Assembly (NCBI GenBank): GCA_937872085.1
Contig: CALMQK010000152.1
Location: forward strand, 1 to 13,042
Direction: 5' to 3'
Source of the DNA: an uncultured euryarchaeote
GTDB lineage: Archaea > Thermoplasmatota > Thermoplasmata > UBA10834
Length of the DNA stretch: 13,042 bases
This document shows, piece after piece, positions 5,382 to 12,675 of this stretch. Below the pieces are notes generated by a model. That model searched no databases. It was given only the letters and a program-made list of their open reading frames with translations, and was not told where the DNA came from. How positions within the stretch are numbered: position 1 is the stretch's first letter; the number at the start of each line of letters is the position of its first letter. Both the position numbers and the translations under genes were made by a program.

Positions 5382-7585
5382 CGTATCTTCGCACCGGCCT
5401 GGATATCGACATCGAAGACTATCTTGACCTTGTTCGGTCCGTACATCACCATCGCCTTGTCGCCGGCGATGAAGGTCGCGTACTTCTTGCCGGCTTCCGG
5501 GCTGTCGACCGTGCACTGCATCTTCCTCGAACCGAGGTCGAGGACTGGAGGGTTCGATTGAGCGATGACCCCGGCGCGGATATCGAGCTTCTGGAACTCC
5601 TTGAAGCTGATCTGCTTCTGCCCAGGCTCCATGTCGCTCGAGATCTGGGTGCCTGCTGGAAGGTCCGTTTCGGGGATCAAGAGAGCGAGCTTGCCATCTC
5701 CCTCCGCGGCCAAGAGCATGCCTTCGGACTTGACTCCCCTGATGGTGGCGGGCTCCAGGTTCGTCACTATGATCAGTGTCTTCGTCTTGAGCTGCTCGGG
5801 CGTGTAGAACTCCTTCAGACCGCTTATCATGTTGATCGTCTTGCCGATGTCCACCTTCATCATGTAGAGCTTGTCCGCGTTCGGATGCTGCTGCACGTCA
5901 AGGACCTTCCCCACCTTCAGGTTCAGAGCGGCGAACTGCTGGAATTCGCTCGAGCTCGCGATATCTATCTTCGCGAACTGAGGAACCGGCTTCTCCAAGG
6001 CCTGCCCATCTCTAAGCGGGAGCTCGAGCCCTTTCCAGCCTACTTCTCCGATCGTCCCCTCCATCTTCAGCTGCTTCCAGATGTTCTCCGAGGAGAACGG
6101 CATGAACGGGAATGACAGGACCACCAACGCCTTGCATATCTGAAGGCTCACGTGGAGGACGGTGCCGCATCTCCACTTGTCGGTGCCGATCAGGGACCAC
6201 GGAGCGACGGAATCGAAGTACTGGTTCCCGAACTGCGCGAGGTCCATCACGGCCTTAAGGCCTCTCCTGAACTCGCATGCGGACAGGGCGGCCTCGACCT
6301 CCTTCGACATCTGCTCTATCCTTGCGAGGGCGGCCTTGTCCCGGTCATCCAGGTCTCCCTTGACCGGGATCGACCCGAAGTTCTTGTAGGTGAACGAGAG
6401 CGCTCTGTGCAGGAAGTTGCCGTATGTGGCGACCAGCTCGTTGTTGACCCTGGCTGCGAAGTCGTCCCAAGAGAACTCGCTGTCCTTCGTCTCGGGCATG
6501 TTGGCCGAGAGGTAGTACCTGATGATGTCCGGTTTGAATCTCTGGAGCATGTCTGGGATGTCGATGCTGATCCCGAGGCTCTTGGAGAACTTCTGACCCT
6601 CGAAGTTCATGAACTGGTTCGCCGTGACATCGTACGGCAGATTGAGCCCTCCGAAGCCGAGCAGCATCGCGGGCCAGATGATCGTGTGGAAGACGATGTT
6701 GTCCTTTCCGAGGAAATAGTAGCTCCTGCATTCGGGGTCCGTCCAGTACCTGGTCCATTCGTTCGGCTTGCCTTCGAGCAGCGCCCATTCCTTTGACGCC
6801 GAGAGATAGCCTATGACCGCATCGAACCAGACATAGATCCTCTTGTCCTCGAACCCTTGGACCGGGACCGGCACTCCCCACTTCAGGTCTCTCGTGATGG
6901 ACCGGTCCTCCAGCCCCTCCTTGAGGACATTCATGCTGAAGGTCCTGACATGCGGCCGCCAGTGCTTGTGCCCATCGACCCACTTCAGAATATCGTCAGT
7001 GAAGTGTGACAGCTTCAGGAAGTAATGCTCGGTCTCTTTCAAGATAGGTGTGCCTTCGCATGTTTGGCACCTCGCCTCCACCAGCTCGTCGGCGTTGAGG
7101 TCCTTTCCGCAGCTCTCGCACTGGTCACCCCTCGCGCGCTCGTAGCCACAGTGGGGGCATTTGCCGATGACATACCTGTCCGGAAGGTACCGCTTGCAGC
7201 TCTCGCAGTAGAACTGCGGAGTCGACTTGAGCTCCAGGTGGCCCTTCTCGAGCAGCGTCTTGAAGAACTCCTGAGTGACCGCCTCGTGGTTCGCAGTATG
7301 GGTGCTGGTGTAGAGATCGTAATCGAAGCCCATGTCAGCGATTGCCTTCGCATCTAGCACATGATACCTGTTCGCGACGACCTCTGGCGAGACGCCCTCC
7401 CTATCCGCGATGACCGTTATGGGAGCACCGTGCATGTCGGTCCCGGAGACCATGATGACCTCGTTGCCGATGATCCGGTTGAACCTCGCGAATATATCCG
7501 CGGGCATGATCGAACCCGCCACGTGACCGACGTGCAGGGGACCATTGGCGTAGGGCCATGCGACGCATACCAGTATTCGTGCCAT
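5378..7585 (-). CDS. metG: Methionyl-tRNA synthetase with C-terminal tRNA-binding domains
   Basis: This 735-residue class I synthetase charges tRNA-Met. The HIGH-type motif is HVGH (18-21) in PYANGPLHVGH, and the KMSKS-type motif is KFSKS (332-336). Four CxxC pairs (C127/C130, C143/C146, C156/C159, C173/C176) form the two zinc knuckles of the archaeal-type connective domain. The anticodon-binding helical domain spans about 375-535. An EMAP-II/Trbp111-like OB domain follows (about 546-650, with HPNADKLYMMKVDIG), so the protein is probably dimeric or binds tRNA in trans. A further segment (657-735) starts like the same domain (ISFKEFQKLDIRAG) but is shorter and diverged. The ATG at 7585 gives the canonical N-terminus. 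It is the first gene of a two-gene operon. Confidence 0.96.
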   Translation of the reverse strand: MARILVCVAWPYANGPLHVGHVAGSIMPADIFARFNRIIGNEVIMVSGTDMHGAPITVIADREGVSPEVVANRYHVLDAKAIADMGFDYDLYTSTHTANHEAVTQEFFKTLLEKGHLELKSTPQFYCESCKRYLPDRYVIGKCPHCGYERARGDQCESCGKDLNADELVEARCQTCEGTPILKETEHYFLKLSHFTDDILKWVDGHKHWRPHVRTFSMNVLKEGLEDRSITRDLKWGVPVPVQGFEDKRIYVWFDAVIGYLSASKEWALLEGKPNEWTRYWTDPECRSYYFLGKDNIVFHTIIWPAMLLGFGGLNLPYDVTANQFMNFEGQKFSKSLGISIDIPDMLQRFKPDIIRYYLSANMPETKDSEFSWDDFAARVNNELVATYGNFLHRALSFTYKNFGSIPVKGDLDDRDKAALARIEQMSKEVEAALSACEFRRGLKAVMDLAQFGNQYFDSVAPWSLIGTDKWRCGTVLHVSLQICKALVVLSFPFMPFSSENIWKQLKMEGTIGEVGWKGLELPLRDGQALEKPVPQFAKIDIASSSEFQQFAALNLKVGKVLDVQQHPNADKLYMMKVDIGKTINMISGLKEFYTPEQLKTKTLIIVTNLEPATIRGVKSEGMLLAAEGDGKLALLIPETDLPAGTQISSDMEPGQKQISFKEFQKLDIRAGVIAQSNPPVLDLGSRKMQCTVDSPEAGKKYATFIAGDKAMVMYGPNKVKIVFDVDIQAGAKIR

Positions 7586-7587
7586 GT

Positions 7588-7601
7588 CGAACGACCGTTC
7601 G
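7588..7601. repeat. Inverted repeat in the metG leader
   Basis: CGAACG-AC-CGTTCG is a perfect 6-bp dyad with a 2-bp centre. It lies between the metG start codon and its predicted transcription start, so it could bind a dimeric regulator. A 2-nt loop is too tight for a good RNA hairpin. Chance is not excluded. Confidence 0.3.
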
Positions 7602-7617
7602 TCATAGAATGTGGCGC

Positions 7618-7627
7618 TCTTAAATCT
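7618..7627 (-). promoter_or_regulatory. TATA box of metG
   Basis: On the minus strand the sequence reads GATTTAAGAG (7617-7626), centred about 38 bp before the ATG at 7585. It predicts a leader of about 12 nt. Confidence 0.5.
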
Positions 7628-7666
7628 ACCCTTCAGTCTGGAGCCGGAAAAGTGGGCCAGATAGGG

Positions 7667-7680
7667 AAATGAATATCAAT
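7667..7680 (+). promoter_or_regulatory. TATA box of the M3 peptidase gene
   Basis: AAATGAATATCAAT at 7667-7680 is an AT-rich block centred about 27 bp before the ATG at 7703. This fits a leaderless mRNA. It forms a divergent promoter pair with metG. Confidence 0.5.
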
Positions 7681-7702
7681 CAAGAGCGACATTATCGCGC
7701 CG

Positions 7703-9199
7703 ATGGCCAACCTGGACATCGCCACGATCAGGGCGGATGTCGAGCCCTTCCAGAGCGAGCTGACGGACGAGTTCTATCGCAACTACGCTGGCCTGAAGGA
7801 AGGGATGTCGACCGCTCCGATCTATTCGAAGTACGCCCACCTGTTCTCCGAGGATGCGATCAGCGCGATCAAGGCCTCCCTCGATGCGAAGGAGGGGCCG
7901 GAGGATATCCGGTGGCTGAAGTACCTGCGGACCTTCTCCACGATGGGCCACATGGACAACTCGGTCAAGGAGCTCACTGACGAGGTGGTGACCTTCGAGG
8001 CGCGAGCGGAGGTGGAGTTCGAAGGGAAGAGCATCCCTTACAGGTTCGTCCCGATAGAGATCAGGAACGAGCCGGAACACGACCGGAGGACCAAGTTGTT
8101 CGAAGCGAAGCTCGTCCAGACCGAGCCGATGAACGAGATGCTCCTGGATAGAATGTCCACCCTGCACGATCTCTCGGGGATGCTGGGGTTCAAGAACTAC
8201 CGCGAGTTGTGCTCGACCCTGAAAGGGGTGGACTACAAGGCCCTCGAGGAGCAGATGGAGGAGCTGTTGCGGAGGACCGAGAAGTTGTACGTCGAGTCGA
8301 TGGACGAGCTGCTCATGAAACGCACCGGCCTGCCTCTCACGGAAGCCTGGACCTACGACATCCCGTTCGCCTTCAAGGGGGAGGAGTTCGACAGGTACTT
8401 CGAGAAGGGGGAGCTTGTCGGGAGCCTCTCTTCGACGCTCCGGAACATCGGGCTCGAGCCTGACAAGTACGACAACATACACATCGACATGGAAGAACGG
8501 CCGAGGAAGGCCCCGAGGGCGTTCTGCTCCCCGGTCAAGGTACCTGACGACATCCGGCTGGTCATAATGCCTGTGGGAGGCTGGAAGGATTTCGAGACCT
8601 TCTTCCACGAGGGCGGCCACGCCTGGCACTTTGGGAACACAGACGGGAGGCTCCCGGCTGAGTACAGGTACTTGGGGGACAACTCGGTGACCGAATCGTT
8701 CGCCTTCCTGTTCGCCTACTTGACCTCGAACAAGCTCTGGCTGCAGGAAGCACTGGGGATGAAGCAGGCGGACGAGTACATCAGATTCGCCCTGATCAAC
8801 AAACTGATGTTCTTGCGAAGATACGCGGCGAAGCTGATCTACGAGCTGAAGATGCACAGCTCGAGGATCAACCCAGAGTTCGGAGATGTATACAGGGTAT
8901 GTCTGCAGCGTGCGCTGAAGTTCAGGCACACGGGGAAGCACTATCTTGAGGACGTAGATGACGGGTTCTACTGCGCGGAGTACCTCAGAGCCTGGATACT
9001 GGAAGGTCAGCTCAGGGAGGCGGTGACCGAAGAGTTCGGGGAGGACTGGTTCCGGAACAAGAAGGCCGGAGCCCGGCTCAAGGAGCTATGGTCCTACGGC
9101 CAGAAGTTCAAGGCGGACGAACTTGTCAAGACCGTGGGATTTGTCGACCTCGACCCCGAACCGATGGTCAGGGATATCGAGCGCGGCCTGACTGGTTGA
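7703..9199 (+). CDS. M3-family zinc metallopeptidase (oligopeptidase F-like)
   Basis: This 498-residue protein has the zinc motif HEGGH at 302-306 within FFHEGGHAWHFG. E303 is the catalytic base, and E331 in SVTESFAFLFAYL is the likely third zinc ligand, as in gluzincins of family M3. The C-terminal tyrosine-containing region (HTGKHYLEDVDDGFYCAEYLRAW, about 409-431) resembles the substrate-binding end of PepF/M3 enzymes. The likely role is cytoplasmic cleavage of short peptides to amino acids. It is shorter than typical PepF (about 600 residues). There is no signal peptide. No in-frame ATG lies upstream before a stop, and the TATA spacing supports 7703. M32 carboxypeptidases are excluded because they carry HESQS-type motifs. 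Confidence 0.87.
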   Translation: MANLDIATIRADVEPFQSELTDEFYRNYAGLKEGMSTAPIYSKYAHLFSEDAISAIKASLDAKEGPEDIRWLKYLRTFSTMGHMDNSVKELTDEVVTFEARAEVEFEGKSIPYRFVPIEIRNEPEHDRRTKLFEAKLVQTEPMNEMLLDRMSTLHDLSGMLGFKNYRELCSTLKGVDYKALEEQMEELLRRTEKLYVESMDELLMKRTGLPLTEAWTYDIPFAFKGEEFDRYFEKGELVGSLSSTLRNIGLEPDKYDNIHIDMEERPRKAPRAFCSPVKVPDDIRLVIMPVGGWKDFETFFHEGGHAWHFGNTDGRLPAEYRYLGDNSVTESFAFLFAYLTSNKLWLQEALGMKQADEYIRFALINKLMFLRRYAAKLIYELKMHSSRINPEFGDVYRVCLQRALKFRHTGKHYLEDVDDGFYCAEYLRAWILEGQLREAVTEEFGEDWFRNKKAGARLKELWSYGQKFKADELVKTVGFVDLDPEPMVRDIERGLTG

Positions 9200-9207
9200 G
9201 CCTGATA

Positions 9208-9219
9208 TCTTTTAATATC
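9208..9219 (+). promoter_or_regulatory. TATA box of ABCE1
   Basis: TCTTTTAATATCC (about 9208-9220) lies in the 37-bp gap after the peptidase gene. Its core centre at 9214 is 23 bp before the ATG at 9237 and 26 bp before the one at 9240. It gives ABCE1 an independent, leaderless transcript. Confidence 0.65.
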
Positions 9220-9236
9220 CTCACAATATCCCTTGG

Positions 9237-11006
9237 ATGATGAGGATCGCCATACTCCTCAAGGACCGTTGCCAGCCGAAGAAATGCAACCTTGAGTGCA
9301 GGAACTACTGCCCGCCCGTGCGCACGGGCGTGGACGCCATCGCGATGGGCCCTAAGGGCAAGCCCGTGATAGCGGAGGAACTCTGCGTAGGCTGCGGGAT
9401 ATGCGTCCACAAATGCCCACTCGAAGCGATCAAGATAATTCAGTTGCCCCACGAGCTCGAAGGCGAACTTGTCCATCAGTTCGGGAAGAACGCCTTCAGG
9501 CTGTACAGGCTCCCAGTGCCCAGGAAGGGCCAGGTCATCGGGCTGCTGGGACCGAACGGCATTGGCAAGACAACGGCCATGTCCATCCTTTCTGGACAGA
9601 TCGTCCCGAACCTGGGGGACTACGACTCCCAGGGAAGCTGGGACAAGGTCATAGAGAAGTACTCGGGAACAGAGATCCACGACTACTTCGTCGATCTCGC
9701 TGCCGGGAAGCTGAGGACGGCGATGAAGCCTCAGTATGTGGACAAGCTCCCGGCGATCCACAAGGGCCTCGTGAGAGAACTGCTTGAGAAAGTGGACGAC
9801 AACCACAAGATGGACGAGGTGACGACTCGGCTGGGGATCCATGGAGTACTACCTAGGGACATCGCGAAGCTATCGGGGGGTGAGCTTCAGAGAGTCGCCT
9901 TGGCCGCGACCCTGCTCAAGGAAGCGGATGTATACTTCTTCGACGAGCCGTCGTCCTACCTGGACATCTACCAGCGCCTGGAGATCGCCAAGGTCATCCA
10001 GGAGCTGAGCGAGCACAAGCAGGTCGTCGTCATCGAACACGACCTCGCGGTCATGGACTTCCTGGCGGACCTCGTCCACATAATGTACGGGGACGAGGGG
10101 GCATACGGAGTCATGGCCCAACCGAGGGCCGTGAGGACTGCCATCAACGTGTACCTGGATGGCTATCTCCGTGAAGAGAACGTCAGGTTCAGGGATACTC
10201 ACATCAAGTTCGAGAAGAGGCCCCCGAGGAAGGAGTGGGAATCGGAGGTACTCATCAGGTTCCCGGGGTTGACCAAGCGATTCAAGACCTTCACTCTCAA
10301 GGTGAGCGAAGGCCAGATAAGGAAGGGCGAGGTCGTGGGAGCCGTTGGTCCCAACGCCACGGGCAAGACCACGTTCGTCAAGATGCTCGCGGGCGAGATC
10401 GAGCCGACCTCGGGCGAGGTCGGCGGTGAGGCCACCATCAGCTACAAGCCGCAGTACATCAAGCCCGAGTTCGACGGGACCGTCCGGGAGATGCTGTCGA
10501 CGAACATCGGGAGAGACTTCGAGTCGGGGTTCTTCCAGGCTGAGATCGCGCATCCGCTCAACCTGAAACACCTGATAGAGAAGGACGTCAACACGCTCTC
10601 TGGCGGGGAGCTCCAGAGGGTTTCGATAGCGGAGTGCCTAGGGAAGACGGCGGACATCTACCTCATAGACGAGCCTTCGGCGTATCTCGATTCCAACCAG
10701 AGGATGGTCGCTTCGAAGACCATCAGGCGCGCGATAGAGAAGATCGGCAAATCGGCGGTCGTGGTGGACCACGATGTCTACATGATCGACCTCATCTCCG
10801 ATTCGCTCATGGTCTTCAGCGGTGAACCTTCGGTCCGAGGCACCGCCGAGGGCCCGATGGGGATGAGGGATGGCATGAACAAGTTCCTCGAAGCGGTCCA
10901 TATCACGTTCAGGAGGGACCAGGACTCCGGTCGGCCCAGGATCAACAAGAAGGACTCGAGGTTGGACCGGGAACAGAAAGCGAGAGGCGAGTACTACTAC
11001 GCGTGA
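9237..11006 (+). CDS. ABCE1 / RNase L inhibitor homologue, ribosome recycling ATPase
   Basis: The 589-residue protein is archaeal ABCE1 (RLI, Rli1), a soluble ATPase that splits ribosomal subunits after termination or Pelota-mediated rescue. The N-terminal iron-sulfur domain keeps all eight cysteines (C12, C17, C21, C25, C50, C53, C56, C60) for two 4Fe-4S clusters. NBD1 has Walker A GPNGIGKTT (105-113), signature LSGGELQR (212-219), Walker B ending in D236 E237, and switch H268. NBD2 has GPNATGKTT (371-379), LSGGELQR (454-461), D478 E479 and H512. No membrane segments are present, as expected. Two adjacent ATGs (9237, 9240) are possible starts; family N-termini and the TATA spacing favour 9240 (MRIAILLKDRC). 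The 3' end overlaps the DedA gene by 10 bp. Confidence 0.97.
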   Translation: MMRIAILLKDRCQPKKCNLECRNYCPPVRTGVDAIAMGPKGKPVIAEELCVGCGICVHKCPLEAIKIIQLPHELEGELVHQFGKNAFRLYRLPVPRKGQVIGLLGPNGIGKTTAMSILSGQIVPNLGDYDSQGSWDKVIEKYSGTEIHDYFVDLAAGKLRTAMKPQYVDKLPAIHKGLVRELLEKVDDNHKMDEVTTRLGIHGVLPRDIAKLSGGELQRVALAATLLKEADVYFFDEPSSYLDIYQRLEIAKVIQELSEHKQVVVIEHDLAVMDFLADLVHIMYGDEGAYGVMAQPRAVRTAINVYLDGYLREENVRFRDTHIKFEKRPPRKEWESEVLIRFPGLTKRFKTFTLKVSEGQIRKGEVVGAVGPNATGKTTFVKMLAGEIEPTSGEVGGEATISYKPQYIKPEFDGTVREMLSTNIGRDFESGFFQAEIAHPLNLKHLIEKDVNTLSGGELQRVSIAECLGKTADIYLIDEPSAYLDSNQRMVASKTIRRAIEKIGKSAVVVDHDVYMIDLISDSLMVFSGEPSVRGTAEGPMGMRDGMNKFLEAVHITFRRDQDSGRPRINKKDSRLDREQKARGEYYYA

Positions 11007-11632
11007 GGCTCCTCGCTTTTCGAGCTGCGCTTCCTGACCGCATGGACGTACCAGATGATGAGCGCCACCGCGCCGACCACGACCAATATGTCCATGCCCC
11101 GGAAGACGGAGCCGATCTCCCTCCAGTTGGGCCCGAGCCAGAACCCGACATATGCAAGCAAGGCGGTCCAGGGCAGCGACCCGACGAAGCTGTAGAGCAC
11201 GAAGGGCTTGAACCTCATCTTCGAGATGCCTGCGGGGAGCGATATGACCGTTCGGATGATCGGCAGCAGCCTGGCTATGAGTGTGGCTTTGCCCCCGTAT
11301 CTGGCGAACCATCTCTCCGCTTGAACGAGATGCCTCTCCGAGAGCAGCACGTACTTCCCGTATCGGAGTATCAGCGGCCTTCCCGCGTAGTAGCCGACCG
11401 CATAGGCGGCTATCGAACCCAGGGTACACCCGATGGTCCCCGCCAATATGACTCCCGGAAGGCTCATGACCCCCTGCTCCCAGACAAGGAATCCAGCAAA
11501 AGGCATCACGATCTCGCTCGGCACGGGCAGAGTCGCGCTCTCCAGCGCCATGAGCAGGATTATGCCCCAGTATCCGTACTGGGAAATCCAGTCTAGTATC
11601 AGGGTGGTGCCGAATTCGATCAGGCCTACCAT
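10997..11632 (-). CDS. DedA-family membrane protein
   Basis: This 211-residue protein belongs to the DedA (SNARE-associated/VTT domain) family of integral membrane proteins. Bacterial members act in lipid flipping and proton-dependent membrane homeostasis; the archaeal role is not settled. Key signs are the acidic pair E31 and E40 in ESATLPVPSE, the G-rich segment LGSIAAYAVGYYAG (71-84), and the FxRxxPxxR-type motif ARLLPIIRTVISLPAG (R121, P124, R127). Hydrophobic segments lie about 20-50, 58-84, 143-168 and 180-198, with a positive tail. The start is the ATG at 11632; an ATG 48 bp further upstream would lie before the TATA box and extend the protein with unlikely sequence. It overlaps the ABCE1 gene end by 10 bp and diverges from the BASS transporter gene. 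Confidence 0.9.
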   Translation of the reverse strand: MVGLIEFGTTLILDWISQYGYWGIILLMALESATLPVPSEIVMPFAGFLVWEQGVMSLPGVILAGTIGCTLGSIAAYAVGYYAGRPLILRYGKYVLLSERHLVQAERWFARYGGKATLIARLLPIIRTVISLPAGISKMRFKPFVLYSFVGSLPWTALLAYVGFWLGPNWREIGSVFRGMDILVVVGAVALIIWYVHAVRKRSSKSEEPHA

Positions 11633-11655
11633 TGGACCTTCGGTAACATCGGGTC

Positions 11656-11667
11656 GGGTAAAAACCC
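11656..11667 (-). promoter_or_regulatory. TATA box of the DedA gene within a GGGT...ACCC dyad
   Basis: On the minus strand TTTTTACC (11657-11664) is centred about 29 bp before the ATG at 11632, giving an essentially leaderless mRNA. The same site reads GGGTAAAAACCC on the plus strand, a 4-bp inverted repeat around the box, which could also be an operator. Confidence 0.5.
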
Positions 11668-11710
11668 TTGCGTGATGCATTCGGATGACTGGCTCGGCGT
11701 TGGCGACCGG

Positions 11711-11724
11711 AAGTGTATTTGTAT
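11711..11724 (+). promoter_or_regulatory. TATA box of the BASS transporter gene
   Basis: AAGTGTATTTGTATC at 11711-11725 is centred about 28 bp before the ATG at 11746 and supports that start over the GTG at 11713, which lies inside the box itself. Confidence 0.5.
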
Positions 11725-11745
11725 CGACAAGCGTTTCGAGGGTCG

Positions 11746-12675
11746 ATGAGGCCAGCCGACATCCTCCAAAGCTACGCCATCGTGATGACGGTGGGCCTTG
11801 TCCTGGGTCTTCTTGCTGGAGGATTCCCCGTCCTCACGAAGGAGATCTCGATGGCCTCACTGGCCGTCCTGATGACGCTTTCCCTGTCGACCGTCAGGAT
11901 AGGTGACACGCGGGTCAAGGAGCATGTCCGCCATTCGGTCTTGTCCCTTCTGTTGAACTACGGGGCGCTCAGCCTCCTGATACTCGCCATGGGGATGGCT
12001 TTCTCCAAGGAGCTCTGGCCTGGATGGGTCCTGATGGCCGCCGCGCCCTCGGCGATATCCATCGTACCGTTCACCTCTGTCTTCGGAGGCAAGACGACGA
12101 AGGCCCTATTCTCGACGGCCGTGAACTACGTCGCGGCGCTTGCCCTCATGCCGGTGATGACGGTCCTACTCATAGGTTCCGCTGTCGACGTGTCGAGCCT
12201 AGTGGTGTCGCTGCTGTTACTGATCGTCCTCCCCATGCTCGCCTCCAGGGCGGTAGCCAAGATACGGATGGGGAAGAGGACGAACACGGCGCTCATCAAC
12301 CTGTCCTTCGCAGTGCTCATATTCGCGGTGGCCGGGGCGAACAGGAGCGCCTTCCTTGGCGATCCCCTGATCATACTGGCCATCTCAGCGGCCGCCATGA
12401 TGCGGACTTTCGGGATCGGGCTTGGGGTCGAGCTCGGGCTCAGAAAGGCGGGCGTGGCCAAGTCGGAGAGGATCGCCTACGTCCTATTCGCCAGCTACAA
12501 GAATCTGGGACTCACGGCGACAATGGCCATCGCCTTGTTCCTGCCGATCGTGGCCGTCCCTGCGACCATATGCATAGTGTTCGAAGTCGTCTGGGTGATA
12601 GTCCTCACACGATACTACCGAGGCGTTTCCGAATGGCCGAGCCGTAACCCGCCAGGCGAAACCCTATCATCTTGA
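11746..12675 (+). CDS. BASS-type (bile acid:sodium symporter-like) transporter
   Basis: The 309-residue protein is an integral membrane transporter of the BASS/BART superfamily, probably a sodium-coupled importer or exporter of an organic anion; the substrate is not predictable. About nine or ten hydrophobic helices are visible from residue 10 to 288. Two family signatures appear: APSAISIVPFTSVFGG (100-115) with a broken-helix glycine/proline pattern, and the C-terminal-half equivalent SYKNLGLTATMAIALF (250-265), whose N253 matches the sodium-site asparagine region. This two-fold arrangement is typical of the fold. The ATG at 11746 is chosen by TATA spacing. Its last 71 bp overlap the convergent membrane-protein gene. 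A related arsenite-type or pantothenate transporter is the main alternative. Confidence 0.85.
   Translation: MRPADILQSYAIVMTVGLVLGLLAGGFPVLTKEISMASLAVLMTLSLSTVRIGDTRVKEHVRHSVLSLLLNYGALSLLILAMGMAFSKELWPGWVLMAAAPSAISIVPFTSVFGGKTTKALFSTAVNYVAALALMPVMTVLLIGSAVDVSSLVVSLLLLIVLPMLASRAVAKIRMGKRTNTALINLSFAVLIFAVAGANRSAFLGDPLIILAISAAAMMRTFGIGLGVELGLRKAGVAKSERIAYVLFASYKNLGLTATMAIALFLPIVAVPATICIVFEVVWVIVLTRYYRGVSEWPSRNPPGETLSS

Noticed and set aside
5382..5516. Longer PHP protein beginning at 5516 (45 extra residues)
   Set aside because: The extension only reads metG in another frame and is rich in Arg, Gln and Gly; the ATGA overlap at 5378-5381 gives a better start and family-typical N-terminus.
7676..8941. 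421-codon minus-strand open frame opposite the M3 peptidase gene
   Set aside because: The plus strand encodes HEGGH and full M3 features; the antisense product is rich in Arg, Val, Leu and Pro as expected from a shadow frame.
11633..11680. DedA start at 11680
   Set aside because: The ATG lies upstream of the TATA box at 11657-11664, so it would not be in the transcript, and the extra 16 residues do not look like a DedA N-terminus.
10638..11762. 374-codon minus-strand open frame spanning the ABCE1 end and the DedA gene
   Set aside because: It is incompatible with the well-supported DedA frame and covers two promoters; composition is Arg/Gly/His rich without domains.
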